From Trichoplusia ni (taxonomy: Eukaryota; Arthropoda; Insecta; Lepidoptera; Noctuidae): 64,000 nt of DNA. Position 1 is the first letter of the stretch; each line of letters opens with the position of its first letter. This document shows, in pieces, positions 12,701 to 24,494 of this stretch. The DNA lies in assembly GCF_003590095.1 (NCBI RefSeq), contig NC_039479.1:11408001-11472000 (forward strand), given 5' to 3'. Below the pieces are notes generated by a model, which searched no databases, had not been told where the DNA came from, and saw only the letters and a list, made by a program, of their open reading frames with translations. Both the position numbers and the translations under genes were made by a program.

Positions 12701-12871
12701 ACTGTTGATATGATAGGTAAGGAGGTACGTCAATAAGTCAATAAAAAAAAATGGTTGACAATCATTTAGTTTTAATTTAATTGTTCAGTTATTCAGTTAG
12801 TAAGATCACAGGCAATTATAAAATTTCTTACTGACAAATTATTACGATCGACAAATTACAAACCATGTTCG

Positions 12872-12985
12872 ATCTGATGAAGATGCATTACAAGGGTTCG
12901 ACAAGTGACTGCTGCTGATTGATGCAACCTCCGAGTAACGTCCGTCGAATGTTATAGATCAAGTGGACACGAGATGTGTCAACTA
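12872..12985 (+). repeat. Copy 2 of a duplicated ~115-base segment
   Basis: Direct-orientation partner of 11798-11922, offset by 1,074 bases. The first 18 bases are identical. Later blocks (gggttcgaca, tgattgatgcaac, gttatagatcaa, gagatgtgtcaact) match with substitutions and small indels. The intervening sequence holds the two LINE-like fragments, so this is not a simple recent tandem duplication. Confidence 0.55.
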
Positions 12986-13204
12986 GCGTACTGGGAGTAC
13001 GAGCTATTACTAGCGTATGTTTCGGTATGGAGGAAATTAGTTCGCGTTTATTGGTTGAGTTTGAATTGATTTTAAAGTGATTGGTGGTCATTTTTGGTAT
13101 GTATGAATTGATGGTGTATAGGAGAGAGTTACTGGCTTTTAAGTATCAGCCAGCTAAGACTGTATGATTGCATAAGTTTGTGAAAAGAGTTAAATGAGAA
13201 AATG

Positions 13205-13335
13205 AGACTGATAGTCAAGGGGTTATACCACTAGGTGACGAGTCGCAGGTTCAATATCCGCGTAGCACAAGCATTCGAGTGATCTACGAATACTTGTTCT
13301 TGTGACTTAAACACAAGGATTCTTTAGTGAGGAAG
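13205..13335 (+). mobile_element. tRNA-derived SINE, family B, degenerate copy
   Basis: Has a B-box-like ggttcaatatcc (13248-13259), then gcgtagcacaagcatt, the family-B body also seen at 55331-55545 and 20370-20560. The A-box region (agtcaaggggttata) is eroded. The body continues to acacaaggattctttagtg, matching the acacaaggattaaattcctt end of the better copy. Known: such SINEs are copied by LINE machinery from an internal RNA polymerase III promoter. This copy is clearly old. Confidence 0.65.
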
Positions 13336-13550
13336 TCTTATTTTGAAAGTATAAAAATTCAAAGCTTGCGCTAAAACTAAATGAATAGCAGTGTTCTTAA
13401 TAAAATAAATTAGGAATTCATAATTGATGATGATCTAATGGTTTTGAATTCCGAAAGAAAACAACAACAAATGCCAAGGTAAAAAAAGAATTATAATAGA
13501 GACAAGAAACTTAAAAAACATTTTTTTGTTTTAATACTGTATATAGAAAG

Positions 13551-13905
13551 AGCTCGTGGCTAAGCTATAACCGCATAAGTGATTCGATCACAGGTTAAGC
13601 TATGCTTGACGCGGTTGGTCCGTAGATGAGTGACCATCTTTGTCATAAAGAGTTCCTCCGTGTTTCGGAAGGCACGTTAAATTGTGGGTCCCGGCTGTTA
13701 TTCTTACATCTTTAATAGTCGTTACAGGTAGTCAGAAGCTTGAAAAAGTCTGACAGATAGTCTAACCAAGGGGTATCGTGTTGCCCAGGTTACTGGGTTA
13801 AGGAGGTCAGATAGGCAGTCGCTCCTTGTAAAACACTGGTACTTAGCTGAAACCGGTTGGACTGGTAGCCGACCCCAACATAGTTGGGAAAAGGCTAGGC
13901 CAATG
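13551..13905 (+). mobile_element. SINE-like element, family A, longest copy
   Basis: Opens agctcgtggctaagctataa. A B-box-like gattcgatca lies within the first 45 bases. The body includes the phrases gtgaccatctttgtcata, ggtcccggctgttatt, cgttacaggtagtcagaagc, ggtatcgtgttgcccaggt, aggcagtcgctccttgtaaa and cccaacatagttgggaaaag. I recognise this as an abundant noctuid-moth repeat, usually called SINE-like. Its first roughly 69 bases are identical to 37932-38000. The reverse-strand open frame across it is incidental. Confidence 0.75.
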
Positions 13906-14269
13906 ACTGTAGATAGAAACACAGAATAGGATGTCCCATCTGTATTACTACAAATTATTGATCTCTGCAACGGTATTGTAAACACGCTATTGGTTTGTAT
14001 CAATTAGAGATTACGCTCTGATACTAACTTTATAGATCTGATCTTAGTTTAGTTCTGTGTCTTCCAATTAGGTTTAGATTCAGCAATTTAATTACTTAGC
14101 TTGTATGTTACTTGAACTGTCGACGTCAACTGATCATATCGTAATTGTATGTTTGATATACATCGTACCCATCTACACGATTATTGGTGAAATTATTTAA
14201 GTAAAGTTCGTGGGTATACTTACTAATTTGACACGAAATGAATAAATCCACTGTTAGATATTGCCATTT

Positions 14270-14380
14270 TTAGGATTCCGTGCCCCGAGGGTGAAAATGG
14301 AACCTATAACAAAGGCACCGGTGTCGGTCTGGCACCAGGCTGTATGCCTGTGATGGTTAGACAGTTCAATTAAGGTTAAT
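14270..14380 (-). repeat. Arthropod dispersed repeat (GACAGACGGACAG family), inverted fragment
   Basis: Reads ggattccgtgccccgagggt, gaaaatgga, then ggtctggcaccaggctgtat and ttagacagttcaatt. This is the complement of the family's 3' half (caactgtct, gatacagcctggtgacagac, ggtacggaaccct). Sense is therefore minus. Heavily mutated. Confidence 0.6.
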
Positions 14381-15224
14381 CAGTTTTTTTAATCTTTTTT
14401 CCTATATGTACCGAATACTTAATGTCAGAAGTCTGACACACTTGAAAAATTTTATTTCTTTCATTCTCTTTCATGTTTATGTGAGTTTTTTTAAGCCGTC
14501 ATAACTTATGACAGCCTTAATTAATTTTCATGTATGTGCTTTTTTAAGAACCCTGAAAATATTTTGAATGGCTCAAAATATACGCAATTAGCAAAAAATA
14601 TCTTTCAAATTTATCGAAGGAAGGAGTTTTGTACTAAATCTTGTGTTATATGTATATATTTATCCTTTGACGTTTTAGTTAATGGGCATTCAATAGTAGA
14701 AACTGAAAAAATCTAAAGAACCAATAAAACCAATACCACTGAATAAAACAGAGCTCTAGAGCTGCAGATCTTCAAGAGCCCTTATCACCTCAGTCAGAAC
14801 ACCTCTATACATTACATTTAGTAATTTGCCATTAGCCTGCGCTAGTACGAGCATTATATTGAAACCGCATCGCTATGGGAATATAAAGGAGCAATTTGAA
14901 AGGTAATGTCCAATTGTGGAGGTGAGTCAGGTAGTCCCCAGCCTCTGAGGTATACTTACATGGTCTGTACTGTTTTATTTGTGTTTTACTTTATTATAAT
15001 ACGAGGATCAGGGGTTTGGGGTAGTCTGGTAGAGGGTGTTTTGACTGTTCGTCTGGGCGAATCGATGAAGGTGTGTCTGGATTTTTGGTGTTAAGTGTAA
15101 ATTGAATTTGCAATAAAATTCACAGTGACCCAACAAATGTATGACTGATACTTTTATGACTTTTTTGTGACTGTTACTTAACTCTGTTTTCTTCAATTTG
15201 TTGTTAGAGTGACAGCAAAAATAA

Positions 15225-15362
15225 TTACCTATTCTGTTAAAATTTCAACAGTTTAGTTTCGCTATCACGACAATGGGGTCAGTCTATAAGGATAGTTTGG
15301 TGACAGAAAGACGGACAGACAGCGTCACTTTAGGGCTTCTAGATTGTAACCCTTAACAGAAA
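15225..15362 (+). repeat. Arthropod dispersed repeat (GACAGACGGACAG family) fragment
   Basis: Carries aaaatttcaacagtttagtt, cgctatcacgac, gtgacagaaagacggacaga and cagcgtcactttagggct in the order of the family. Truncated at both ends. Confidence 0.55.
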
Positions 15363-16014
15363 TATAATTAGATTGCTGTTTCTTCTCCTCACTAATATTG
15401 TTGAAAGCTTTTTAAAAAAAATTAGTTAGAAGGTACATATTTGTTTAATATCTGCAGGCATTCGATATATTTATTGTACTCTCACTATGTTTATTGAACT
15501 CACTGTACCGGTGACCACTCGTCTATCCCTACAAAACCTTTACAAACATGCAGATAAACAAAAATAGGTATTTAAAAGTTAATTGATTACCAAGCTAACC
15601 GAAACAAAGGCTTATTAAGAAAGCGGTTTAATTATAAACTTTACTTAATTAGTGTGCATTTTATCCTAAATTTGAGGTTAGGGCTTTATAAAGACTTTTG
15701 TTGCTATAAAACTAAGTTTTCTAATAAAAACTGTAATTGAATGTTATGAACTATATTACCAGAAACTGACGTCAATAGTTAATAAATTAATTAAAATCTA
15801 GAAGTCAAAATATATTTATGCTTTAGGAGATACTAGAAAATGGAACATTCTGTCACCTGGAACAAACTGTCTCTATAATAATTACAAATCATTCTTAGAA
15901 GATTTTAGATGTAAGTAATACAGTTTAAATTAATAAGTACCTAAATATAAAAAAGAAACAAGACAAATATGTGCAAAATATTGTACACCATCAAATTTAT
16001 GACCGCAACAGCGT

Positions 16015-16192
16015 TGCTTCACCTTGTATTCAACTTTTATTAGTAGTTGTTACCGCTCCGTAACGGAATGATAGAATCTGTGAAAATATCAACTGTCTAG
16101 CTATTACATTTTATGAGATACTGGCGACAGACGAACAAACGTTCCGACGGACAGAAAGCTAGATAGCGCTTTTACCCTTTAAAAGTTACATA
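16015..16192 (+). repeat. Arthropod dispersed repeat (GACAGACGGACAG family) fragment
   Basis: Contains gttgttaccgctccgtaac (corresponding to the family's 'ttatagcggcaacag' region), then atctgtgaaaatatcaactg, tctagctatta, atgagatactggcgacagac, cgacggacagaaagc and ttttacccttt. A SINE in the opposite orientation follows immediately. Confidence 0.65.
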
Positions 16193-16194
16193 TA

Positions 16195-16412
16195 AATAAA
16201 ATAAAAATGCGGACAACATCACATACATTGTTCTGAACCCAAATTAAGTTGCTAAAGCAATTGTGTTATGAAATTCAGATACAACGAAGGTACCACAAAC
16301 ACCCAGACCCGAGACAATGTAAAAATGTGAATTTTTACCGGGGATCGAACCCGGGACCTCAGAGCTAGCGACACTTTGAAACCGGTGCGTACGCCACTCG
16401 ACCACGGAGGCT
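16195..16412 (-). mobile_element. tRNA-derived SINE, family C, with intact A and B boxes
   Basis: On the minus strand the tRNA-like head starts gcctccgtggtcgagtggcg. The A box tggtcgagtgg is the complement of 16394-16404. The B box gggttcgatcccc is the complement of about 16340-16352. The body ends gatgttgtccgcattttt at the low-coordinate end, next to AT-rich simple sequence. It is homologous to 50155-50357 on the same strand. Compared with that copy, about 13 bases (tatattgacccga) just 3' of the head are missing. It is not a functional tRNA gene because the head lacks a clean acceptor stem. Confidence 0.8.
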
Positions 16413-17019
16413 GTCAAATATAGAACATGTTTAGTATCATAATATCCATAGGGTATAAAATAATGTTACTCTATTTTCTTGAGCAAAATTCAAGTTGGGT
16501 CATAATGCCTCATAGAGAATATCTTGGAGCATAACCAAGACTCATTATAAAATACCTCTGCTGAGCTATAACACCTGTCTCTCCTCACAACTATTATTAT
16601 TAAAAACATTCCCGAAATTATGTATCTGAGATTCCACGTTTAATGAATGCGCAACCCTCATTTAGTTTCTCGTAATTAAAATTTTTACGCTCTTGAGACG
16701 AGTATAGTGTACCTCAAAAGCGTTTATGTTTTGACATTGACATCGCAAATAGGAGCTATAAATATGTATAAAATGTCAACGGTTGTAATTTGAAAGTTCT
16801 TTGTGTACTTGAATGTACTTTAAAGTTGAAACCTGATTTAATTAACGTTCAAAAAAAATGTAGTGTCTTTAATTTAAAATATGCATTGCAATTCGTAAGC
16901 CGAATAGCAATAATTTGCATAGCATCCTTTGCTTTTACTGGATAATATAAGGTAAATAAAAAGTAAAACAATTACAAAGTTTCATTTTTCCATAGCACGT
17001 GACTAGAAAGGATTTTAAA

Positions 17020-17155
17020 CTACGAGAACGAGCTAGTGGTGTAAGTGTAACTACTATTATACTTGTGTTAAGGTTTGATCCCCATCTGAGGCAAAAAATT
17101 GTAGATTCCATAGATTTTAATGCTTGTTTGTGATCCGGGTGTCCAAGGTTCATGT
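17020..17155 (+). mobile_element. tRNA-derived SINE, eroded copy
   Basis: Has gagctagtggtgtaag as an A-box relic and ggtttgatcccc (17072-17083) as B box, followed by atctgaggcaaaaaattgt and tgtgatccgggtgtcc. That order is typical of moth SINEs (B box, then 'tctgaggcaaa', then 'tctgggtgt'). It ends at a tta/att-rich tail (17160-17172). A 72-codon minus-strand frame across it is incidental. Confidence 0.55.
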
Positions 17156-17172
17156 TGTTTAATTATTATTAT

Positions 17173-19970
17173 CACACCTTTCGTTTTAAATTATAGACAC
17201 AATACAGCAATATCTAAAAATTCATAAACCATAAAACGATTTATAAGCATAGCTAGGAATAAAGTATACACAGGAATATTTCTCCGAAAACCTTCGTAAC
17301 AGTCAGGTCCACAAAAGCGAGTAGTAATATAATGACACTTAAAACTGTAACATTTAATATGAAACACTTTAGTCTGCCAACGTTTTCGGTTCACTATAGC
17401 TTCGACTATAATGCTTTTATTGAATATTAACGTCCGTTTTAAACAGCACTTAAGTTTTACGACTCGACTGTGGGAAATTAAAATGAGAATATTTGCGTAT
17501 TGATTCGAATACGGATAAACATTGAGAATGAGTTATGTTGAGTGCCTCTTTGGTCTATAATGGAAAATGAGTAAATTTTCAATAATAATAATCCTGTAAA
17601 TCTTCCCGCTTAGGACTCTACACTTAAAGAGAAAGATTGAGCATCGATCACCATTATGCGCTTGCTGCCTAAATTCCAATATTGGGAACTCCAGTTTTTC
17701 AGATTCCTTTTTTTCATTGCCATTTCTCAGTAATGTCTTAGAATAATTGCGAACCGCCATCTTCAGCACTGATGCCAGTACTAAACAACACGGTACATTA
17801 CAACGGACATAGCAGAGTACTTACATACACAATAAGTTTTCCTTTAAAGACATTCAGTGTATTGTAAAGATATGTACCTGACTTATTTTCCCATATTAAA
17901 CATTACATGAATTTAGATACTATGATACTCAATATCCGACAAAGCCTAAGTAAACATTTGCCAAATGAAAGACACTTGATAGGGTCGGAATCAGGTCAGC
18001 GTTACTTTGATTTATCCTCGCATTGATGAAGTCAGTCACCCTTCTAAATGAATTAATGAAAAAACCTTCCCTTGATATTTGTATAGCGATATAGCTCTCA
18101 GGGGTATGTTCGTTATCCTGAGCAAAGGAAAATGTACAGTTATATCGAAATTAGGTTATCTTTGTGTACGAGAATCGTTTAATGTTTGTGGAAAGGGTTA
18201 ATTAATACCCAAATCAATGATAATACTATTAAAGCGTCTACCTCGTCCTGTCACAAGGGCCTTATTTGCGACCATACAAGTCTACAATACTTAAAGAAAA
18301 CAGGGACTAAGTGACAACCGCTATTAAAACAGTACTTATACCGTAGACTCAGGAACTTACAAAAAAATTCACTGTATAAAGTCATCGAGTTCTAACTAAT
18401 TTTAATTATGTTTCGTTTTGTATATTTTTACAAACTGTTGCCAATGACCCCATGGGAACATAAAATAGGGATACATCTATCCAATGTGTTCAACCATGCT
18501 TTTAAACTGTGTTACAAATTTCATCTAAATCACAGTGGTTTTTACGTGAACGCGTAACAAACATCCATCACTCACACATTTATTTAACGGATCATATAAA
18601 GAGCCATATTTTCTCATTCAGCCACTATATCTATTAAAAACCTAACAGTCTTACTTATTAAACACATAACCTTGAAATTATTTATACTGAAATAGATATG
18701 TTCCAAAACTCACATCACATACATGTCGTGTCAAGCTCTCATAACAGCTCGCCTGTCGCCACGAATCAACATTACTATGAGCAGGCAAGATATCCTTAGC
18801 AAAAAAATAAAATAGGTTTCATAGAAACAGTTCTTGACTGTCTGAATATCAGTTTTACTAACTTATTATGAGTTATGGGTGTACTTGGTACGTCTATACG
18901 AATAATCAGACAATTGATTTTTAAAAAACTACGCAGCATAGTACATGTACACAAAAAGCTGAGTCCGAAATTGAATTTTATTATAACGTTGTTTCAATTG
19001 AGTTGTTTCGTTGATTCACCGTTACAATTGAGTTAAGCCTTCTAATGAGGAAATATTTTTTATTAAATAGAAAACTAGTTTTAATTTTGATTGTCGTTCT
19101 CTATTCCTACGTTTCAAAGAATAGAGAAAAGTTAGTAATTATAAATATACTAGAACTTGTATCACGTTAATGATGACGAAATGACAAAGGACCTTATTCA
19201 TTTAAAATGGAATATTTAAGAAAAAAAGCCTGTTTATTCTGTACTAAATATATATACACCTACATATACCCTAAGCCAGGAATGGGACGACGGCCACTTA
19301 TAGTGAAGATTTTAATCAGCTAAGCCGATGTATACAAAACTTTTCTCATTAAAATTTTCATTAGAGCTACTTTTGATCGCGATCTACGTTTAGTTATCTA
19401 TTGCTGTTAAAACTTTAAGCAGCTCATCCTTCTTTATGTGGATCTTAGAAAATTTCAGTTCGCTGCTTCTTTTTTCTAGCGAGTTTGTTAGATCAATAGT
19501 TTTGATAAACAAACTTATCTTACAGTTTTTGATAAGTTTATGTTGTTTGTTACGCAGAATTTAGTGACAACGAACTTATGTACGAAAACTGATATTTTTC
19601 ACTATCAAATCATTTAATTGGCTTACTTCATCGACAAAAGTATCATCATAGACATCAATGAGGTAAATATATTATTTACTTAATTGATCTGAAACTTTAT
19701 ATAAACTACTCAAAACAGGTACTTCTTGCCTGTATTTATAAAATATTTGTATCAAATCTCCACTGACTTGGTATTAAAAAACCAACGTTTCTCATATCCA
19801 CACTTGAATGCAAAGGAAAATTTATGTAAAGAGCATTCGTTCTGTCTTTAATAGCTTTAAGTGCTGAAATAAAACACACTGGTATTTAGAATTTAAATAA
19901 AAATACAATTTTGTTAAAAGCTTCGTTCTAAGCTTGTGATGGCACTATAAACTCTTAAAAGCAAAAGTGT
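17173..19970. other. Gene-less AT-rich stretch
   Basis: Short open frames only (67 and 78 codons on the minus strand, no motifs). Includes one perfect TGACGTCA-free but slightly GC-richer patch around 17970-18060. No recognisable repeats. Confidence 0.45.
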
Positions 19971-19975
19971 GTCGT

Positions 19976-20022
19976 GGGGAAGCGAGACGGCGCTCTACAT
20001 AGCAGATAGCGCTATCTCGCTC
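19976..20022. repeat. Palindromic element around AGATAGCGCTATCT
   Basis: A perfect 14-bp palindrome, agatagcgctatct (20004-20017), sits inside a wider inverted pair agcgaga (19981-19987) and tctcgct (20015-20021). The composition (ctctac, gcgct, tctcg) resembles the near-palindromes at 6251-6308 and 59181-59230. Probably a diverged member of that family. Confidence 0.4.
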
Positions 20023-20369
20023 ACACACTGGCAAGTTTTGTTTGAAGATCTTGAAGTAGAGGCATTGGTCTGTGTTCACCGGTCACTTATTCTTGCAGAT
20101 AATTATCAGGGTTTCTTTCCCCGTTGTTAAATTACCATTAGTTTTATGACTAAAAGTGCATTAATTTATTGCCTTTTTACGAGTCTACATTTGATTTTAG
20201 CTTTTGTTCATGGGTGCGATATTTGGCTTAGCTATTGCAATTATTATATTCTGTTAGTGTTATAGTTGTCCCCGAATATTATTGAAAACTCTTTTTTATC
20301 ATCGGCTATGTTTGGCCAAGTAGCTTGCGATCTCTGTTAAGCATAGCAAGGGCCAGAATATACATGACA

Positions 20370-20562
20370 ATATGGCAAGTCACGTGAATTCACTATGCGC
20401 GATGTTCCGTCGGTTCGATCTTCACGTAGTAAAAACATTTGTGTGATCCAAAAGACCTTGTAAGTTAGGGGGTTTTTGTGCCTATTAAACCCCCGCGAGA
20501 CCAGTTTTTTATTTCTTAGTCCGAGAGAACCATTTTTCACTTCAAAAAAAAAAATACTTATC
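20370..20562 (+). mobile_element. tRNA-derived SINE, family B, eroded copy
   Basis: Contains gcgcgatgttccgtcggttc, with the B box cggttcgatcttc at 20411-20423. Then come cacgtagtaaaaacatttgt and gtgatcc, and acccccgcgagacca near the 3' end, before an A-run at 20546-20556. These blocks line up with the copy at 55331-55545. The 80-codon frame on the other strand is an artefact of the SINE. Confidence 0.7.
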
Positions 20563-20569
20563 AAAATTA

Positions 20570-23500
20570 CAGCAACCACTTTATAATCTTGCTATTCAAT
20601 GTGATCGCAGCAAATTATTAATTGCAGAAAATTCCAGATCAGCTAAATACTAAAATTTCCAGCAATATTGCACGTCTTCCATTACTCAGTTTCCCGCTGA
20701 CGATGTATCCAACCTCTTTACGGACGCAAAAAGAAGAAGAATAATGTTAATGAGAGAATGTTTTAAGCTGTGTTTTAATTACTTCAAAAGAAACATTGTA
20801 GCTCTCAAATTTAAAACATTGTTATGTGCGTAATTAGAACAGTTTTTAAAGGTTTCGTTGTTAAAAGAAGGAGCCTGTAATTAATTTCGTTTAGCGCTTT
20901 GTTAGGGAGCTAGAACACTTGTTTTTAGTCATAATACAAGCCTATTTTCTTGTTCGTTTTAACGTGAGGTAAACTGAAAACCTCATGCCGTAGTTTAGGC
21001 CCGGTGTGCGTTTAATTTAGTTTTAGCGTGGCCACAAGCTTATTATGCAGTCTCGAACAACTACACTGGCTCCAGTCAACAAAATTGTAGACCAAAAGTT
21101 TTAGCTGAGCATACGAAGTACATTGATTATGTAGAAATCAAACAATCCTCAGCTAATTTCGTGCATAAAACAGTGTTAGTACAAGCTATATTTATCTTTC
21201 CTATTCGTTGAGTCCGCCATTAAAATGAACGCGACAATTATCGAAAACACAAAACGATTAACCCAGATAAAAGGCCTGGCTATTGATTCCGTACTGGCCG
21301 CAAACCAGAAAACCAGGATTGCACCACTATAACTCGCCAATCGAAACATGAAACCCCACTTTAATATTCATTGCGCTTTTTTATAACACATACCATTATA
21401 ATGCATCGATGCGTGCTACAAACGCGCAATGGAATGTGTATGAAAAATGAGAACTTGTCGTTTGATTGTGCAGTATGCCTCCGGGTATCGTTAATTCTTA
21501 TTGAATACCTCGTATTGTTCGCTAATTGAATGAAATCAATCAATTGCGGAGTATGTCAACTTTCGCAATATAAATGGCAGACACAGATCTGAATAATGTT
21601 TTGACGCATCCGTTGATGAGTTAATAGTTATGGCCATGATGACAATAAAAGAGAAAATGAGAGTAAATATTGGATAAAGCAGTTTGAATATGAGAAATTG
21701 CTATGAACTATATCTATAATTTTGTTAATTAATTTCGCTTTAAATTACCTGCTTCAATTGTTTTCTCAAATACAATCAATAGAAATTCCCAGAATTACAA
21801 GATATGTAAGGACGATTCGTTTTGATAATGAACCTCAATCTGTAGAAGTTAATAAACAGCCTACACTCACATAAACACAAACTAAGCGTACCCAAAAGTT
21901 TTATAATCAGAACTGCGAGTAATTATAACTTCATGGACGGCCTTTTGATAAATAGATCGCTTTAATGATAAATGGCTTCAACTGATACTGGGTTGATCGA
22001 CGCGTTGTGCTCCAAAACGTCAGATGTGATGTAATTTGTTAAATGTTGCGAACACGGAGGAGTACATTGTTTGATGCTGAATCAATAACAAAGTTTCTCT
22101 GACAGCAGTTTACAACGGTCCCACTGATGAATCGGATCAACTCGTCTTTTGGACGTATGTCCGTGGCTTTCAGTTTGCTATTCCGAGATTTGTTTTTTTA
22201 TAGAGCTAAGACGTTAAGCCTTTTGTATGTTAAATTTTCATTCAATCATTGAATGCTGTTTTTCTTTTTTTGTGGAATATGCTTTTTATATTTCAACAGA
22301 GGAAAGTTAAATATAATTTACATTATGTAATGTTTTCTTTTACTATGTTGCGCTTTTATTTTTATCAGACGTTTTTACAAACGTCTTTGTTTGTTACAAA
22401 GACGTGCCAAGAAAAAAAAATGATTTGGCCAATTTTAATCAATTTTTTAAATCAATAGTCACCATAGCATACTATATTTTGGTATCATGTCATTGAATAA
22501 TTCTTATTTTTTTATTCTGTTTAAATTTTACAATCAAGTTTCAGTTTACCAGTAAACCTGATTCCAAATTTCGTATAGAGAGCTTAAAGCGCCTATCTAC
22601 CTGACCTCAACAACTCACAGTAACACACTTAATAGTAATTGATAGTAATGCAACTTTAGAAGGAGGCAACATTTCCAAACGTCCCTACCATAAACTAATA
22701 GAACTTCCTGACACACAACTAACTTTATTAACGCGATTCCACAGACCTGCAATATTGTTCCAGCGAACATTTCCAATTCCCAATGTATCTGAGTGCCATT
22801 TGCGTAACGTTTCGTGTCGTGTCCGCTACTCGCATTAATTGCTACATCTATTCAGGTTTCACGTCCATTCGATGCATTAACATCGGGACTAGTAATGGAG
22901 CTTTGAAGGTTTTTGTCTTCGATTGCAATTTGTTAATATACGTAATAGTGTCTTTGTCGACGTGCACTTTTATTTATTTTTTCTGTATGCATAGCTAAGT
23001 TGTCGTCATGCCATATACGAGACTGCTCGATGTTGACGGTTCAAGAGAAAAAGTAGGGTAGGGTGCAGGATGAACAATAAATCTCGAATTTATTTATCAT
23101 ATCCAGGATGCCACTAGGAATGTGAGTTGTTGTGTTTGTAAACCTTTTGCGATAAAGTTATTGTCAACCAACAAAGCAAAGAGGGAAGAATATTTATAAA
23201 ACAAAAGTATACATATAATAATATAATATTCTTGAATAAAAGTGCAACAGGAGCCAGGGACAAGCAAAAGCCCGTTATCCATCACAATGTTGTTTTATTT
23301 TGTACGGATAAACAAATCGAATGTTTACTAAGATAATTCTATTTCAAACGCCCGAAACATTCGCAAAAATATGTTTGCTCGATAAAATATTAATTCTAGG
23401 AAATTTATTTTTCTCTCACCAAAGAAAGATGAAAGAAAAAAAGCCCCATGTATAAAAGCCGATTAAGGAAATCTATTCATACGTAAACAAGAAACCTGTC

Positions 23501-23990
23501 TTGAAATGTTTCATGAATATTAAACTAAGAAATGTATTGGCAATCGTCACGGAACAGAAGAAAATGTTCTTTTATTTCGGCAATAGAGGTAATCTTATAA
23601 GTCTCAAGGGCCAAGCTGCGGGGTATTAGAACACCATTGTTTTAAGGAAAGAAAGAGAGAGCTATACCGTTTGTATGTATTTGTCTTTCTCTTGCAAGTA
23701 TCTCGTGATGGTTATGACATTAACAGCAAACCTTAGACGGAATAATAGGAAAATGAATGTAAGGAAATTAACGAATACGCCTGTGATAATTTGTCCGACA
23801 AGGAAACCTTACGTGTTATGTTCAGATAATATTATTATTACGTTATAATATTACTACATACTCTGTTTTTTCCATAGTCATCATAACGTATTCAACCTTT
23901 GATGACATCATCATTTAATTCCTTTAGATTTGGAGTAAATTTTTTGTATTTTAAATCTTCACTTAAAATAAATAGATTACTATTATTTCA
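20570..23990. other. Gene-less AT-rich stretch with one short hairpin
   Basis: No gene recognised. A perfect 10-bp hairpin lies at 22381-22405 (acgtctttgt, loop ttgtt, acaaagacgt). A somewhat GC-richer patch is present at about 21200-21360. Short open frames at 22249-22458 and 22783-22998 have no identifiable motif. Confidence 0.45.
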
Positions 23991-24149
23991 GTATTGTATG
24001 TATATTTGTACCCGACTTGAATTGTATGTCCGAATAAAAAAGTCGGAATGCTCATAGTGTCCCTCCCGTCGGTCCCAGTGAAATATCTCCAAAACCACTC
24101 GAGTTGAATATCGTCTAAAGATTTGATGTGATGTGGATAAATATTTTTT

Positions 24150-24212
24150 TTGCCTAATTGTACGGAACCATCAGCATTATAAGTGCGACTCGCACTTGAC
24201 TAGGGTTTTTTG
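24150..24212 (-). repeat. Arthropod dispersed repeat (GACAGACGGACAG family), 5' end
   Basis: The plus strand reads ttgtacggaaccatcagc, then gtgcgactcgcacttgacta and gggttttttg. This is the complement of the family's start (gccaagtgcgagtcggactc, then ggttccgtac). The upstream 24000-24150 stretch, with ccctcccgtcggtccca, may belong to the same or another decayed copy. Confidence 0.5.
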
Positions 24213-24339
24213 TTCTCTTCCTTCCATACGCAACATGACTTATGCTTTCAAGCACCATTTTCTATGCTGATATGGAATTCTAAATAGTCCACAAAGAGAA
24301 CACTAAACAACGTCCATATCAAATCCCAAATCGAATCGG

Positions 24340-24490
24340 TCCTACCTTATCTGCGGGTGTCGCCGCTGTCAGCATGTCGCGCGTCCAATCAAATTCTGCT
24401 TACTACCCAGGTCGCAAATCACATCGGCTCGGTCTGGCTGACTAGGCCTAAATAAATCCTCCCCGATCCCTGTTAGATTGCCGATCTTAG
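24340..24490. other. GC-richer non-coding patch
   Basis: Stands out from flanking AT-rich DNA with gcgggtgtcgccgctgtcag, catgtcgcgcgtccaatc, aggtcgcaaatcacatcgg and ctccccgatccctgtt. There is no open frame, splice signal or repeat I know. A candidate conserved non-coding element only by composition. Confidence 0.2.
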
Positions 24491-24494
24491 GTAA

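Noticed and set aside
13722..14003. 93-codon minus-strand frame
   Set aside because: It reads antisense through the family-A SINE-like element and reflects that repeat.
16339..16412. Possible genuine tRNA gene on the minus strand
   Set aside because: A and B boxes are good, but the acceptor stem does not pair and the sequence continues into a SINE body present at a second locus.
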